Origin: an uncultured Ruegeria sp.
GTDB lineage: Bacteria; Pseudomonadota; Alphaproteobacteria; Rhodobacterales; Rhodobacteraceae
Assembly (NCBI RefSeq): GCF_947500045.1
Contig: NZ_CANMQQ010000001.1
Coordinates: forward strand, 1-64,000
Direction: 5' to 3'
DNA: 64,000 nt
Shown here: one piece after another, positions 15,075-24,992 of the stretch
How positions within the stretch are numbered: position 1 is the stretch's first letter
Layout: each line of letters opens with the position of its first letter
Translations under genes and position numbers: made by a program
The notes under the pieces: generated by a model
Seen by the model: only the letters and a program-made list of their open reading frames with translations
What the model was told of the DNA's origin: nothing
Database searches by the model: none

Positions 15075-15386
15075 ATGGCTGCTAAACTCCGCAAAGGCGA
15101 CAAGGTCGTCGTGCTGGCCGGCAAGGACAAGGGCAAAGAGGGTACGATTACCTCGGTTAACCCCTCTGCCGGTAAAGCTGTTGTTGATGGCATCAACATC
15201 GCCATCCGCGCCACCCGTCAGACCCAGAACAATCAGGGCGGCCGTTTGCCTCAGGCAAACCCGATCGAGCTGTCGAACCTGGCTCTGCTGGACAAGAACG
15301 GCAAAGCAACTCGCGTTGGCTTCCGCATGGAAGGTGACAAGAAGGTACGCTTCGCCAAGACCACGGGGGACGTGATCGATGCTTGA
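15075..15386 (+). CDS. rplX: 50S ribosomal protein L24
   Basis: A 103-residue L24, an assembly initiator on 23S rRNA. The KOW motif is seen as '[19 protein letters not shown]' (about residues 4-22), followed by '[18 protein letters not shown]'. It overlaps the start of rplE by 8 bases, so the two are translationally coupled. Confidence 0.96.
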   Translation: MAAKLRKGDKVVVLAGKDKGKEGTITSVNPSAGKAVVDGINIAIRATRQTQNNQGGRLPQANPIELSNLALLDKNGKATRVGFRMEGDKKVRFAKTTGDVIDA

Positions 15387-15939
15387 TACTGCAAACTACA
15401 CCCCGCGTCTGAAAGCTCAGTACGCTGAAACCATCCGTGCCGCTCTGAAAGAAGAGTTTGGCTATAAGAACGATATGGAGCTGCCCAAGCTGGAAAAAAT
15501 CGTTCTGAACATCGGTTGTGGTGCAGAAGCTGTTCGTGATTCCAAGAAAGCCAAAGCGGCTGTCGAGGATCTGACGGCGATTGCCGGTCAGAAGGCTGTT
15601 GCGACGCTGGCGAAAAAGTCGATCGCGGGTTTCCGCGTCCGGGAAGATATGCCGCTGGGTGCCAAGGTAACCCTGCGCGGTGACCGGATGTATGAATTCC
15701 TGGATCGCCTGATCACCATCGCGATGCCGCGTGTTCGTGACTTCCGCGGTGTGAAACCGTCTTTTGATGGTCGTGGCAACTTTGCCATGGGCATGAAAGA
15801 GCACATCGTATTCCCGGAAATCGACTTCGACAAGGTCGACGAGGTCTGGGGCATGGATATCGTAATCACCACCACAGCGAACACCGACGCTGAAGCAAAG
15901 GCATTGTTGAAAGCATTCAACATGCCGTTCAACGCGTAA
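15379..15939 (+). CDS. rplE: 50S ribosomal protein L5
   Basis: A 186-residue L5, which binds 5S rRNA with L18 and contacts P-site tRNA. '[17 protein letters not shown]', '[23 protein letters not shown]' (in pieces), 'RVRDFRGV' and '[20 protein letters not shown]' are family hallmarks. The start lies inside the end of rplX. rpsN follows after 19 bp. Confidence 0.97.
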   Translation: MLDTANYTPRLKAQYAETIRAALKEEFGYKNDMELPKLEKIVLNIGCGAEAVRDSKKAKAAVEDLTAIAGQKAVATLAKKSIAGFRVREDMPLGAKVTLRGDRMYEFLDRLITIAMPRVRDFRGVKPSFDGRGNFAMGMKEHIVFPEIDFDKVDEVWGMDIVITTTANTDAEAKALLKAFNMPFNA

Positions 15940-15958
15940 GCGCCGGGAGGATTGAGAC

Positions 15959-16264
15959 ATGGCTAAAAAAGCAATGATCGAACGCGAGAAGAAGCGCGAA
16001 CGCCTGGTGGCCAAGTATGCCGCAAAGCGTGCCGAGCTTAAAGAGATCGCGAATGACGAGAGCAAGCCGATGGAAGAGCGTTTCAAAGCGCGTCTGAAAC
16101 TGGCGAAATTGCCGCGCAACAGCTCGGCAACCCGTCTTCATAACCGCTGTCAGCTGACCGGTCGTCCTCATGCTTACTATCGTAAGCTGAAGGTCAGCCG
16201 TATCGCGCTGCGCGAGCTGGGTTCTGCAGGTCAGATCCCCGGCATGGTGAAATCGAGCTGGTAA
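15959..16264 (+). CDS. rpsN: 30S ribosomal protein S14, zinc-independent form
   Basis: A 101-residue S14 of the longer, zinc-free type: the CxxC pairs of the short zinc form are missing and only one Cys is present (in '[21 protein letters not shown]', in pieces). It helps assemble the 30S head near the decoding site. The ending '[11 protein letters not shown]' is the standard C-terminus. GGGAGA precedes the next gene, rpsH, 13 bp later. Confidence 0.96.
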   Translation: MAKKAMIEREKKRERLVAKYAAKRAELKEIANDESKPMEERFKARLKLAKLPRNSSATRLHNRCQLTGRPHAYYRKLKVSRIALRELGSAGQIPGMVKSSW

Positions 16265-16277
16265 GGGAGAGAATGAT

Positions 16278-16670
16278 ATGAACGATCCTATCGGCGATAT
16301 GCTCACCCGTATCCGCAACGCGCAAATGCGCGGCAAGTCCACCGTTTCCACCCCAGCTTCTAAGCTGCGCGGTTGGGTTCTGGACGTGCTGGCGGACGAA
16401 GGTTACATCCGTGGCTACGAGGCGACGACTGGTGAAAATGGTCATCCGGCCATCGAAATCAGCCTGAAATACTACGAAGGCACCCCTGTTATTCGCGAAC
16501 TGAAGCGGGTCTCAAAGCCCGGTCGCCGCGTATACATGGGCGTCAGTGACATCCCGCAGGTCCGTCAGGGCCTGGGCGTGTCGATTGTCAGCACTCCGAA
16601 AGGTGTGATGTCGGACCAGAACGCACGCTCCAACAATGTTGGCGGCGAAGTGCTATGCACCGTCTTCTAA
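16278..16670 (+). CDS. rpsH: 30S ribosomal protein S8
   Basis: A 130-residue S8, which binds helix 21 of 16S rRNA; in Escherichia coli it is the translational repressor of the spc operon. '[20 protein letters not shown]', '[10 protein letters not shown]' and '[16 protein letters not shown]' are conserved. Whether S8 represses this operon cannot be seen: no clear S8-like target was found near rplE. Confidence 0.97.
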   Translation: MNDPIGDMLTRIRNAQMRGKSTVSTPASKLRGWVLDVLADEGYIRGYEATTGENGHPAIEISLKYYEGTPVIRELKRVSKPGRRVYMGVSDIPQVRQGLGVSIVSTPKGVMSDQNARSNNVGGEVLCTVF

Positions 16671-16682
16671 GGAGGTCTGTCA

Positions 16683-17216
16683 ATGTCTCGTATTGGTAAA
16701 CGTCCGGTCGAATTGCCCAGCGGTGTAACCGCTTCGGTTTCCGGCCAGACCATCGAAGTCAAAGGCCCCAAAGGCGCCCGCAGCTTCACCGCGACTGACG
16801 ACGTTACGCTGTCAGTCGAAGACAACGTGGTTACAATCAACCCTCGCGGCATGTCCAAGCGCGCGCGCCAGCAGTGGGGCATGAGCCGCACTATGGTCGC
16901 TAACCTGGTGGCCGGTGTGACCGAAGGCTTCAAGAAAGAGCTGGAGATTCAGGGTGTTGGTTACCGGGCTCAGATGCAGGGCAATACCCTGAAGCTGAAC
17001 CTGGGCTACAGCCACGACGTTGATTTCGTTGCTCCGGAAGGTGTCACCATCACCGCACCGAAGCAGACCGTTATCATTGTGGAAGGCAACGACCAGCAGC
17101 AGGTGGGCGAAGTCGCGGCGAAGATCCGCGAATGGCGCCGTCCCGAGCCCTATAAGGGCAAAGGCATCCGCTACAAGGGCGAGTTCATCTTCCGCAAAGA
17201 AGGCAAGAAGAAGTAA
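16683..17216 (+). CDS. rplF: 50S ribosomal protein L6
   Basis: A 177-residue L6, two similar alpha/beta repeats near the GTPase centre. '[15 protein letters not shown]', '[11 protein letters not shown]' and the C-terminal '[25 protein letters not shown]' (in pieces) are conserved. AAGGAGG precedes it. It is spaced 12 bp from rpsH and 11 bp from rplR. Confidence 0.97.
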   Translation: MSRIGKRPVELPSGVTASVSGQTIEVKGPKGARSFTATDDVTLSVEDNVVTINPRGMSKRARQQWGMSRTMVANLVAGVTEGFKKELEIQGVGYRAQMQGNTLKLNLGYSHDVDFVAPEGVTITAPKQTVIIVEGNDQQQVGEVAAKIREWRRPEPYKGKGIRYKGEFIFRKEGKKK

Positions 17217-17227
17217 GGACGCAAACA

Positions 17228-17587
17228 ATGGCAAACAGCAAAAGAACCCTGTTTCTGAAGCGCCGCCTGCGCGTTCGGAACAAACTTCGCAAGGTCAACG
17301 CGGGTCGTCCGCGTCTGTCCGTACACCGTTCGAACAAGAACATCTCTGTTCAGTTGATCGACGACGTACGTGGCGTGACCCTGGCCTCGGCCTCGAGCCT
17401 GGAAAAAGACCTGGGTCTCGTTGGCAAGAACAACGTCGAAGCGGCCACCAAAGTGGGCGCGGTCATCGCCGAGCGTGCCAAGAAGGCAGGCGTCGAAGAG
17501 GCCTATTTCGATCGTGGTGGCTTCCTGTTCCACGGCAAAGTGAAGGCCTTGGCCGACGCTGCGCGTGAAGGTGGTCTGAAGATCTAA
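17228..17587 (+). CDS. rplR: 50S ribosomal protein L18
   Basis: A 119-residue L18, which binds 5S rRNA together with L5. '[32 protein letters not shown]' (in pieces) and '[21 protein letters not shown]' are typical. A 114-bp gap with a GGGCAGC/GCTGCCC hairpin (about 17595-17614) separates it from rpsE; no T tract follows, so it may only modulate the transcript. Confidence 0.96.
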   Translation: MANSKRTLFLKRRLRVRNKLRKVNAGRPRLSVHRSNKNISVQLIDDVRGVTLASASSLEKDLGLVGKNNVEAATKVGAVIAERAKKAGVEEAYFDRGGFLFHGKVKALADAAREGGLKI

Positions 17588-17701
17588 GACTTGCGGGCAG
17601 CTTTGCGGCTGCCCCGATGATCCGGGGGCCTCGGCGACAGTCGGGGCTCACTTGGATTGAACAAACGGCGCCGATAGCGCCACAGTATAAGGGATGCCAA
17701 A

Positions 17702-18271
17702 ATGGCAGAACGTGATAACCGCCGGGGCCGTGGTCGTGACCGCGATGAAACTCCGGAATTCGCAGATCGTCTGGTTGCGATCAACCGTGTGTCGAAAACC
17801 GTAAAAGGTGGTAAGCGCTTTGGCTTCGCCGCTCTCGTGGTTGTCGGCGATCAGAAAGGCCGCGTCGGCTTTGGTAAGGGTAAAGCGAAAGAAGTACCCG
17901 AGGCCATCCGCAAGGCAACTGAACAAGCCAAGCGTCAGATGATCCGCGTGCAACTGCGCGAAGGTCGGACCCTGCACCACGATATCGAAGGCCGTCACGG
18001 CGCCGGTAAAGTTGTCATGCGCTCGGCACCTGAAGGTACCGGTATCATCGCCGGTGGTCCGATGCGTGCCGTGTTCGAAATGCTGGGCGTCAAGGACGTT
18101 GTGTCCAAGTCGCTGGGCTCGCAGAACCCGTACAACATGATCCGCGCAACCATCAACGGCCTGACCAAAGAGCAGAGCCCGCGTTCGGTTGCACAGCGTC
18201 GTGGCAAAAAGGTTGCTGACATCCTGCCCAAGCGGGACGAAGCACCAGCTGCTGCTGAAGCAGAAGCATAA
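17702..18271 (+). CDS. rpsE: 30S ribosomal protein S5
   Basis: A 189-residue S5, part of the mRNA entry site and important for decoding accuracy. The double-stranded-RNA-binding-like N-domain is visible ('[12 protein letters not shown]'-like '[17 protein letters not shown]', in pieces), and '[20 protein letters not shown]' in the C-domain. The tail 'APAAAEAEA' is low-complexity. rpmD follows after 12 bp. Confidence 0.96.
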   Translation: MAERDNRRGRGRDRDETPEFADRLVAINRVSKTVKGGKRFGFAALVVVGDQKGRVGFGKGKAKEVPEAIRKATEQAKRQMIRVQLREGRTLHHDIEGRHGAGKVVMRSAPEGTGIIAGGPMRAVFEMLGVKDVVSKSLGSQNPYNMIRATINGLTKEQSPRSVAQRRGKKVADILPKRDEAPAAAEAEA

Positions 18272-18283
18272 GGAGAGCGACCC

Positions 18284-18472
18284 ATGGCAAAAACCATCGT
18301 CGTCAAGCAGATCGGTTCCCCGATCCGCCGCCCCGCCGAACAGCGCGCAACCCTGATCGGTCTGGGCCTGAACAAGATGCACAAAACCCGTGAGCTGGAG
18401 GATACTCCTTCGGTCCGCGGCATGGTCAACAAGATCCCGCATCTGGTAGAGATCATCGAAGAGCGCGGCTAA
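18284..18472 (+). CDS. rpmD: 50S ribosomal protein L30
   Basis: A 62-residue L30: '[32 protein letters not shown]' (in pieces) with the conserved '[12 protein letters not shown]'. It ends the third ribosomal block, where an intrinsic terminator follows at 18500; rplO resumes only at 19932. Confidence 0.96.
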   Translation: MAKTIVVKQIGSPIRRPAEQRATLIGLGLNKMHKTRELEDTPSVRGMVNKIPHLVEIIEERG

Positions 18473-18499
18473 ACGCGGCTCGTTCGAATGAAAAGAAAC

Positions 18500-18528
18500 G
18501 CCTCCGACATCGTCGGGGGCTTTTTTTG
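18500..18528 (+). terminator. Intrinsic terminator after rpmD
   Basis: GCCTCCGAC (18500-18508) pairs with GTCGGGGGC (18512-18520) with one G-T pair, followed by seven T. This is the third internal terminator that splits the ribosomal cluster. Confidence 0.9.
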
Positions 18529-18599
18529 TTACGACAGCTTTGTGCAACTTCCTTTTTTGATCCCATGCCGGGTAACTCTACAAGCGCAGCATGTCCCGC

Positions 18600-19211
18600 T
18601 TATCTTTCCGAGTGAGCGTCAACAGCAGCTTGGCATCTACCCGGCAACGCTCTCATAACGCTGAACTGGAAAAACGTGCGTGGGCTGGGAGGCGGGTCCA
18701 AATCTGAAGAAACCTGTCGCAAAACCCCGGCTATGGCGGGTTGGGCCGCAAGAACGATGCCATATTCACGCTCGGCGCACCGAGCCACCACAAATCCTGG
18801 TTGTTGGCTGTCGGTTAAGTCAGCACTTCCCGCCACCTTCAGGCTACTATCATACCAAGCCCGGGCCGCTTCTTCGACTTCGTCCCACTCGGCCCAGTCC
18901 TGCCAATCGTTAGCGTATTCAGCTTCAAGGACAGGACTTTTCCCCCACAAAATGCAACCCGTCACATTATCAACTGGTGAAGGGAAAACGTCGGCGACAA
19001 GCGTTCCTTCAACGGTATCAAGTCGAATCCGCTGCCCACGTTCATTATGGTCGAGTTCGACGCCAAGGCTTAGCAAAGGCGTGTTCGTGCTCTCAACAAC
19101 GCTGGCTTCGCAAGCGGCAAATGCATCGTTTAAAGATACGTCTGCATTCGCACCGACTGGTAACAAGCTTAAGCCACAAAAGACAACCACAGCAAAGATC
19201 AGTCGAGACAA
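18600..19211 (-). CDS. Secreted protein of unknown function
   Basis: A 203-residue protein with a signal peptide (residues 1-23, 'RLIFAVVVFCGLSLLPV', cut after 'GANA'). The mature part has four Cys (in 'FAACEAS', 'VTGCILWG', 'VARCAERE', 'PGRCQAA'), which could form two disulfides. 'RIRLDTVEGTLVADVFP' and an acidic central part are seen. It is not recognised. It is on the strand opposite to the ribosomal genes, inside the rpmD-rplO gap, so it must have its own promoter. Confidence 0.7.
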   Translation of the reverse strand: MSRLIFAVVVFCGLSLLPVGANADVSLNDAFAACEASVVESTNTPLLSLGVELDHNERGQRIRLDTVEGTLVADVFPSPVDNVTGCILWGKSPVLEAEYANDWQDWAEWDEVEEAARAWYDSSLKVAGSADLTDSQQPGFVVARCAEREYGIVLAAQPAIAGVLRQVSSDLDPPPSPRTFFQFSVMRALPGRCQAAVDAHSER

Positions 19212-19516
19212 TTCGATTCTTCCTTCAGCAAAAGCGATTTTCGACTTCAGTACGGCGGACTAACTGTCGCCAGTGAATACCGGTGTCGCGCCCCGCAGTC
19301 GATGCGAGAAAATGTCCGACGCTGTTGCGCTACGCGGGTTAGAGCAACAATCGGCGTCAGGTGCCAATCGTGCTCCGCCATTCCCAAAGCGCATACCGGC
19401 TAGACCGAAACTCCCGTTGTTAGCGTTAGCCACCGCGCCTATCTCAATCCTGTCCGAACAAGGAACAAATAAGTGACATCGGGGAATGCGCCCCGACATT
19501 CGAAAGGAATAATGAT

Positions 19517-19732
19517 ATGGCACATACAGCTACACTGACACATGGCGGCTTCAACCTGACCGCTCGTATTGCAAACCTGATCGAGCGCGTGAGAGAAAAC
19601 CGCGCCCGGGCGAGCGAGTACAATCGCACTTTCCGCGAACTGCAAAGTCTGACCAACCGCGAGCTGGATGATATCGGCCTGCGCCGCTGCGACATCGCAG
19701 ACATCGCGCATGAGCACGCATACTGCTCGTAA
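19517..19732 (+). CDS. DUF1127 (YjiS-like) small protein
   Basis: A 71-residue protein. The C-terminal half has the DUF1127 pattern 'FRELQSLTNRELDDIGLRRCDIADIAHE' (in pieces): L-x-x-L-(S/T)-(D/N)-x-x-L-x-D-I-G-(L/I)-x-R. Small Arg-rich DUF1127 proteins in alphaproteobacteria have been linked to sRNA maturation and phosphate or stress responses. AAAGGA precedes the ATG, a TCGGGG/CCCCGA hairpin (19479-19496) lies just before it, and a terminator follows at 19754, so it is a free-standing unit inside the ribosomal cluster. Confidence 0.87.
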   Translation: MAHTATLTHGGFNLTARIANLIERVRENRARASEYNRTFRELQSLTNRELDDIGLRRCDIADIAHEHAYCS

Positions 19733-19753
19733 CACATCACCGCTCACCAACAC

Positions 19754-19780
19754 AGAGGCGCCATTAGGGCGCCTCTTTTC
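19754..19780 (+). terminator. Intrinsic terminator of the DUF1127 gene
   Basis: GAGGCGCC (19755-19762) pairs with GGCGCCTC (19768-19775), followed by TTTTC. Confidence 0.9.
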
Positions 19781-19807
19781 GTTTCAGGTGCGGCGTGACA
19801 ACAAACC

Positions 19808-19836
19808 TTGCAACCGAAGGCGCAACGCTGTACAGC
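19808..19836 (+). promoter_or_regulatory. Possible promoter for rplO-secY-adk
   Basis: TTGCAA (19808-19813), 17 bp and TACAGC (19831-19836) lie about 95 bp before rplO, after the DUF1127 terminator. The -10 match is modest. Confidence 0.45.
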
Positions 19837-19931
19837 GCTCCGGTGGCATTGTGCCCACGAGAATCAAAACCAAGAAATGCCGCGTCTGACCCATCACGCT
19901 TCGGGGTCATTTCCGGCGAAGGAGAAGCGAA

Positions 19932-20405
19932 ATGAAACTGAACGAATTGCGCGATAACCCAGGCGCCACACCGAAACGGACCCGCGTTGGCCGTGGTCCC
20001 GGTTCCGGTAAAGGTAAAATGGGTGGCCGTGGTATCAAAGGTCAGAAATCCCGTTCGGGTGTGGCCATCAATGGCTATGAGGGCGGCCAGATGCCGCTGT
20101 ACCAGCGCCTGCCCAAGCGCGGCTTTAACAAGCCGAACCGCAAGGCATTTGCCGTCATCAACCTGGGCCTGATCCAGAAATTCGTCGACGCCGGCAAGCT
20201 GGACGCCAAGGCAGCGATCACCGAGGACGCGCTTGTTGCGTCCGGTCTGGTCCGTCGCAAGCTGGACGGTATCCGTGTTCTGGCCAAAGGTGAGATCAGC
20301 GCCAAAGTGAACCTGGAAGTAACCGGTGCTTCGAAATCTGCCGTTGAGGCAGTTGAAAAAGCTGGCGGTTCACTTACGGTCACAAAAGCGGCTGCGGCAG
20401 AGTAA
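19932..20405 (+). CDS. rplO: 50S ribosomal protein L15
   Basis: A 157-residue L15. The Gly/Arg-rich N-terminal extension '[34 protein letters not shown]' (in pieces) threads through 23S rRNA, and '[18 protein letters not shown]' follows. AAGGAG precedes the ATG. It restarts the cluster with secY downstream. Confidence 0.97.
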   Translation: MKLNELRDNPGATPKRTRVGRGPGSGKGKMGGRGIKGQKSRSGVAINGYEGGQMPLYQRLPKRGFNKPNRKAFAVINLGLIQKFVDAGKLDAKAAITEDALVASGLVRRKLDGIRVLAKGEISAKVNLEVTGASKSAVEAVEKAGGSLTVTKAAAAE

Positions 20406-20460
20406 GCGCTTGTGAGCGGGCAAAGACCCGCTTACATAGACCACAGAGTTTTCCAAGACG

Positions 20461-20496
20461 CCGCCCGAGCCGGAAAACGGTTCCGGGCGGTGTTTT
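20461..20496 (+). terminator. Hairpin between rplO and secY
   Basis: CCGCCCG (20461-20467) pairs with CGGGCGG (20484-20490), with inner CCG/CGG pairs, then TGTTTTC. An AGCGGG/CCCGCT hairpin lies just before (about 20415-20432). No separate promoter for secY is obvious, so this may be a partial terminator that lowers secY relative to rplO. Confidence 0.5.
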
Positions 20497-20514
20497 CATA
20501 AGAGAGACCGATTT

Positions 20515-21879
20515 ATGGTATCAGCAGCAGAACAAATGGCAGCCAACACAAGCTGGTCTGCCCTTGGTAAAGCCACCGATCTGCGCAACCGCATCCTGTT
20601 CACGCTTGCATTGCTGATCGTCTATCGTCTGGGCACCTTTATTCCGGTGCCAGGGATCGACGGTGCAGCCCTGCGCGAGTTCATGGAACAAGCGGGGCAG
20701 GGCATCGGCGGCATGATTTCGATGTTCACCGGCGGGGCGCTGGGGCGGATGGGTATCTTTGCCCTCGGCATTATGCCCTATATATCGGCCTCGATCATCG
20801 TACAGCTGCTGACCTCGATGGTTCCCGCGCTTGAGCAAATCAAGAAAGAGGGTGAACAAGGGCGCAAGAAGATCAACCAGTACACCCGTTTCGGCACCGT
20901 GGCGCTGGCCACCGTTCAGGCCTATGGTCTGGCCGTTTCGCTGGAATCGGGCGATCTGGCCACCGATCCGGGCCTCTATTTCCGCATGTCGACCATGATT
21001 ACGCTGGTTGGGGGCACCATGTTCCTGATGTGGCTTGGTGAGCAGATCACCGCACGCGGCATCGGCAACGGTATCTCACTGATCATCTTCGTGGGCATCA
21101 TCGCCGAAGTTCCGGCCGCGCTGGCCCAGTTCTTTGCAAGCGGTCGCAGCGGTGCGATCAGCCCAGCCGTGATTGTGGGCGTGATCTTGATGGTGATCAG
21201 CGTGATTACCTTTGTGGTGTTCATGGAACGCGCCTTGCGCAAGATCCACATCCAATATCCGCGCCGTCAGGCCGGTATGAAAGTTTATGAGGGCGGCTCC
21301 AGCCACCTGCCAGTCAAGGTGAACCCGGCGGGCGTGATCCCGGCGATCTTTGCCAGCTCGCTGCTGCTGTTGCCGGTCACGATCTCGACCTTCTCGTCTG
21401 GCGTGACCAACGGGCCGGTGATGTCCTGGCTGCTGGCCAACTTCGGCCCCGGTCAGCCGCTGTATCTGCTGTTCTTCGCTTCGATGATTGTGTTCTTTGC
21501 GTATTTCTACACGTTCAACGTATCGTTCAAACCGGATGATGTGGCGGACAACCTGAAAAAGCAAAACGGCTTTGTGCCTGGCATCCGTCCCGGCAAGAAA
21601 ACCGCCGAGTATCTGGAATACGTGGTCAACCGCGTGCTGGTACTTGGTTCGGCCTATCTGGCGGCTGTCTGCCTGTTGCCGGAGATCCTGCGCGGTCAGT
21701 TTGCCATTCCGTTCTATTTCGGCGGCACCTCGGTTCTGATTATCGTCTCGGTGACCATGGACACGATCCAACAAGTCCAGAGCCATTTGCTGGCGCATCA
21801 ATACGAAGGGCTGATTGAAAAGTCCCAGCTGCGCGGCAAAAGCAAGAAACGCGGCAGAAAGGGAGCTGCTCGTCGATGA
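20515..21879 (+). CDS. secY: Preprotein translocase subunit SecY
   Basis: A 454-residue channel subunit of the Sec translocon with ten membrane segments. Segment 1 follows '[26 protein letters not shown]' (in pieces); the plug '[30 protein letters not shown]' (in pieces) and cytoplasmic loops with '[11 protein letters not shown]' and '[26 protein letters not shown]' (in pieces) are intact. GAGAGA precedes the ATG. The stop overlaps the adk start by 4 bases, the usual secY-adk coupling. Confidence 0.97.
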   Translation: MVSAAEQMAANTSWSALGKATDLRNRILFTLALLIVYRLGTFIPVPGIDGAALREFMEQAGQGIGGMISMFTGGALGRMGIFALGIMPYISASIIVQLLTSMVPALEQIKKEGEQGRKKINQYTRFGTVALATVQAYGLAVSLESGDLATDPGLYFRMSTMITLVGGTMFLMWLGEQITARGIGNGISLIIFVGIIAEVPAALAQFFASGRSGAISPAVIVGVILMVISVITFVVFMERALRKIHIQYPRRQAGMKVYEGGSSHLPVKVNPAGVIPAIFASSLLLLPVTISTFSSGVTNGPVMSWLLANFGPGQPLYLLFFASMIVFFAYFYTFNVSFKPDDVADNLKKQNGFVPGIRPGKKTAEYLEYVVNRVLVLGSAYLAAVCLLPEILRGQFAIPFYFGGTSVLIIVSVTMDTIQQVQSHLLAHQYEGLIEKSQLRGKSKKRGRKGAARR

Positions 21880-22520
21880 ACATCATTCTTCTGGGCCCCC
21901 CGGGGGCAGGCAAAGGAACGCAGGCGCGTCACTTGGTTGAAACCCGCGGCATGATCCAGCTGAGCACAGGTGATATGCTGCGCGAGGCGCGGACCAGCGG
22001 CACAGAGATGGGCAAGAAGGTTGCGGCCATCATGGACGCAGGCAAGCTTGTCACCGACGAGATCGTAATCGGCCTGATCGAAGAGAAGCTGACCACCGAA
22101 AAAGGGGCCGGATTCATCTTTGACGGCTTCCCCCGCACATTGGCACAAGCCGACGCCCTGTCGGCCTTGCTAACCAAGCTGGGCCAGTCGCTTCACACGG
22201 TGATCGAGATGCGCGTCGACGATGATGCGCTGGTGGACCGGATCACCGCACGTTCGACCTGCGGAGGGTGTGGTGAGGTCTATAACGACAAGACCAAGCC
22301 AATCCCCGCCGATGGCGTCTGCACCAATTGCGGCCAGAAGAAAGAGTTCACACGCCGTGCCGATGACAACGAAGACAGCCTGCGCACACGGCTGATGGAA
22401 TACTACAAAAAGACCTCCCCGCTGATTGGCTATTACTATGCCAAAGGTGATCTGCGTCCAGTGAATGGACTGGCTGATATCAGCGAAGTGACCGCGTCGA
22501 TTGAGGCTGTGCTGGGTTGA
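21876..22520 (+). CDS. adk: Adenylate kinase with a zinc-type LID domain
   Basis: A 214-residue enzyme that interconverts ATP+AMP and 2 ADP. The P loop [10 protein letters not shown] is at residues 7-16; 'STGDMLREA' and 'FDGFPRT' are the AMP-site motifs. The LID (about residues 127-153) carries two CxxC pairs ('CGGC' and 'CTNC'), the four-Cys zinc form common in Gram-positive bacteria, not the zinc-free type of enterobacteria. It overlaps both secY and the next ORF by 4 bases. Confidence 0.96.
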   Translation: MNIILLGPPGAGKGTQARHLVETRGMIQLSTGDMLREARTSGTEMGKKVAAIMDAGKLVTDEIVIGLIEEKLTTEKGAGFIFDGFPRTLAQADALSALLTKLGQSLHTVIEMRVDDDALVDRITARSTCGGCGEVYNDKTKPIPADGVCTNCGQKKEFTRRADDNEDSLRTRLMEYYKKTSPLIGYYYAKGDLRPVNGLADISEVTASIEAVLG

Positions 22521-22885
22521 AGCCAGACACCGCGGTTGATGTTCCGACTGAACTAAGCGCTGCGTTTGATCGTTATGGTGACCTTCTAAGGCTCGAACTA
22601 CGCTTGTGTGGGCTTGTCCTTGTCATCGGCTTTCTGGTGTTCTTTCCAGCGGCGGCGCTTTTTTTTGAGTGGTATGCTGCACCCCGATCCTTTAGCGATC
22701 TATCGTTTTTGTCGTTGAGTTATTGGGGAATATTCATCGTTGGCATCTGGGTAGTCGTTCGAATTATCTGGAGACCCATCGAGGAAAAGAAGAGAGTAAT
22801 TGAAGCCGAGTTTTCGCAACGCGGGCTTCGAATTTTTCAAGTCAAAGGTACAAAGTTTGACATTGCAGAACTCGAAGATAAGTGA
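22517..22885 (+). CDS. Small two-pass membrane protein of unknown function
   Basis: A 122-residue protein with two hydrophobic segments (about residues 29-49 and 66-85), a basic '[19 protein letters not shown]' after the second and a soluble C-terminus. The only start that uses the whole frame is TTG at 22517, which overlaps the adk stop (TTGA) and would be translated by coupling. It is AT-richer than adk and rpsM and lies in the adk-rpsM gap, so it looks like an insert. The function is unknown. Confidence 0.55.
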   Translation: MKPDTAVDVPTELSAAFDRYGDLLRLELRLCGLVLVIGFLVFFPAAALFFEWYAAPRSFSDLSFLSLSYWGIFIVGIWVVVRIIWRPIEEKKRVIEAEFSQRGLRIFQVKGTKFDIAELEDK

Positions 22886-22900
22886 AGCTGCCAAATGGCC

Positions 22901-22929
22901 TTGACGCCAGCGCCAAAAGCCCATATCGA
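22901..22929 (+). promoter_or_regulatory. Probable promoter of the alpha operon (rpsM-rpsK-rpoA-rplQ)
   Basis: TTGACG (22901-22906), 17 bp and TATCGA (22924-22929) make a good sigma-70-like promoter about 160 bp before rpsM. The leader then holds a perfect GGTTCCG/CGGAACC hairpin (23046-23065) shortly before the rpsM start. Confidence 0.65.
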
Positions 22930-23087
22930 CCCCCATCCCTAAAGGGAATCAAGATCGCATGTGGGATTCGTCCCAAATGCCCCGACCACCTCGAATAATA
23001 CTGGGCCCGCTGGCGTCACTGCCAAGGTCGAGTGTTGTGAAAAAAGGTTCCGGAGTTACGGAACCGCAACAAAAAGGAAAGTGACAC

Positions 23088-23456
23088 GTGGCACGTATTG
23101 CCGGCGTAAACATCCCGACTGCAAAGCGGGTACCTATCGCCCTCACATATATCACCGGTATCGGAAACACCTCGGCGCAGGCCATCTGCGAAGCCGTAGG
23201 CATTGAAGCGCACCGTCGCGTTAATGAGCTGTCCGACGCCGAAGTTCTGGCCATCCGCGAGCACATCGACGCAAACTTCACCGTTGAAGGTGACCTGCGT
23301 CGTGAAGTTCAGATGAACGTCAAGCGCCTGATGGATCTGGGCTGCTATCGCGGTCTGCGCCATCGTCGTAACCTGCCCGTTCGCGGTCAGCGTACTCACA
23401 CCAACGCTCGTACTCGCAAAGGCCCCGCAAAGGCCATTGCCGGTAAGAAGAAATAA
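23088..23456 (+). CDS. rpsM: 30S ribosomal protein S13
   Basis: A 122-residue S13 of the 30S head, contacting P-site tRNA and the 50S subunit. It starts GTG ('[15 protein letters not shown]') after AAAGGA and has '[18 protein letters not shown]' and the basic tail '[21 protein letters not shown]' (in pieces). It opens the alpha block. rpsD, which follows rpsK in Escherichia coli, is absent, as is usual in alphaproteobacteria. Confidence 0.97.
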   Translation: MARIAGVNIPTAKRVPIALTYITGIGNTSAQAICEAVGIEAHRRVNELSDAEVLAIREHIDANFTVEGDLRREVQMNVKRLMDLGCYRGLRHRRNLPVRGQRTHTNARTRKGPAKAIAGKKK

Positions 23457-23470
23457 GGGGGGTCTGACTG

Positions 23471-23860
23471 ATGGCACGCGAAAAGACTCGTACCAAGAAA
23501 AAAGAGCGCAAGAATATCGCATCGGGCGTCGCCCATGTGAATTCGACCTTCAACAACACCAAGATCCTGATCTCGGACGTGCAGGGCAACGCCATTGCAT
23601 GGTCGTCGGCTGGGACCATGGGTTTCAAAGGGTCGCGTAAATCTACTCCGTATGCTGCTCAGATGGCTGCGGAAGACGCAGGCAAGAAAGCACAGGATCA
23701 CGGCGTCAAGACGCTGGAAGTCGAAGTTCAGGGCCCCGGTTCGGGTCGTGAATCGGCTCTGCGTGCACTGGCTGCAGTGGGCTTCAACATCACGTCGATC
23801 CGTGACGTGACCCCGATTGCTCACAATGGTTGCCGTCCGCCGAAGCGCCGCCGCGTCTAA
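23471..23860 (+). CDS. rpsK: 30S ribosomal protein S11
   Basis: A 129-residue S11 on the 30S platform, lining the mRNA exit. '[18 protein letters not shown]', '[23 protein letters not shown]' (in pieces) and the invariant ending '[18 protein letters not shown]' are present. It lies 14 bp after rpsM and 115 bp before rpoA. Confidence 0.98.
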   Translation: MAREKTRTKKKERKNIASGVAHVNSTFNNTKILISDVQGNAIAWSSAGTMGFKGSRKSTPYAAQMAAEDAGKKAQDHGVKTLEVEVQGPGSGRESALRALAAVGFNITSIRDVTPIAHNGCRPPKRRRV

Positions 23861-23975
23861 GCGAATTAGAATTGAGCTGGGGCCCGCGTTTTCGCACGGC
23901 CCCAGCACGTCATTTTGAACCTCGGGCGTCTGCACCTTGTTGGTCATGGGGCGCGGACAGGAATGGAGGGATTAC

Positions 23976-24992
23976 ATGATCCATAAGAATTGGGCAGAAT
24001 TGATCAAGCCAACCCAGCTGGATGGTAAGCCGGGCAACGATCCCGCACGTCAAGCCACTCTGGTCGCCGAGCCGCTGGAACGTGGCTTTGGTCTGACATT
24101 GGGCAACGCGCTGCGCCGCGTATTGATGAGCTCGCTGCAAGGCGCGGCCATCACCAGCGTTCAGATCGACAACGTTTTGCACGAGTTCAGCTCGGTCGCA
24201 GGCGTTCGTGAAGATGTCACCGACATCATCCTGAACCTCAAGGGCGTGTCGCTGCGCATGGAAGTCGAAGGGCCCAAGCGCCTGTCGATCAATGCCAAAG
24301 GCCCCGCCGTTGTCACCGCTGGTGACATCAGCGAAAGCGCTGGCATCGAGGTTCTGAACCGCGATCACGTCATCTGCCACCTGGACGATGGCGCTGACCT
24401 GTTCATGGAACTGACCGTCAACACCGGCAAAGGTTATGTCTCGGCTGAAAAGAACAAGCCCGAAGACGCACCTATTGGCCTGATCCCGATCGACGCGATC
24501 TATTCGCCGGTCAAAAAGGTTGCCTATGACGTTCAGCCGACCCGTGAAGGTCAGGTTCTGGACTATGACAAGCTGACCCTGAAGATCGACACCGACGGTT
24601 CGATCACACCCGAGGATGCGCTGGCCTTTGCCGCGCGCATTCTGCAGGACCAGCTGTCGATCTTCGTCAACTTCGACGAGCCGGAATCGGCAAGCCGTCA
24701 GGACGACGACGATGGTCTGGAGTTCAACCCGCTGCTGCTGAAGAAAGTGGACGAGCTGGAGCTGTCGGTCCGTTCGGCAAACTGCCTGAAGAACGACAAC
24801 ATCGTTTATATCGGCGATCTGATCCAGAAAACCGAAGCCGAGATGCTGCGCACCCCGAACTTCGGCCGCAAGTCGCTGAACGAGATCAAAGAAGTGCTGT
24901 CCGGCATGGGCCTGCACCTCGGCATGGATGTCGAGGATTGGCCGCCCGACAACATCGAAGATCTGGCGAAGAAATTCGAAGACGCTTTCTAA
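23976..24992 (+). CDS. rpoA: RNA polymerase alpha subunit
   Basis: A 338-residue alpha subunit. The N-terminal dimerisation domain (about residues 1-235) includes '[20 protein letters not shown]' and '[12 protein letters not shown]'; the C-terminal domain (about 255-325), which contacts UP elements and activators, has '[16 protein letters not shown]' and '[14 protein letters not shown]'. The start at 23976 (MIHKNWAEL) is the family's standard start and has GGAGG upstream; an in-frame upstream codon at 23937 is discounted. rplQ follows. Confidence 0.97.
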   Translation: MIHKNWAELIKPTQLDGKPGNDPARQATLVAEPLERGFGLTLGNALRRVLMSSLQGAAITSVQIDNVLHEFSSVAGVREDVTDIILNLKGVSLRMEVEGPKRLSINAKGPAVVTAGDISESAGIEVLNRDHVICHLDDGADLFMELTVNTGKGYVSAEKNKPEDAPIGLIPIDAIYSPVKKVAYDVQPTREGQVLDYDKLTLKIDTDGSITPEDALAFAARILQDQLSIFVNFDEPESASRQDDDDGLEFNPLLLKKVDELELSVRSANCLKNDNIVYIGDLIQKTEAEMLRTPNFGRKSLNEIKEVLSGMGLHLGMDVEDWPPDNIEDLAKKFEDAF

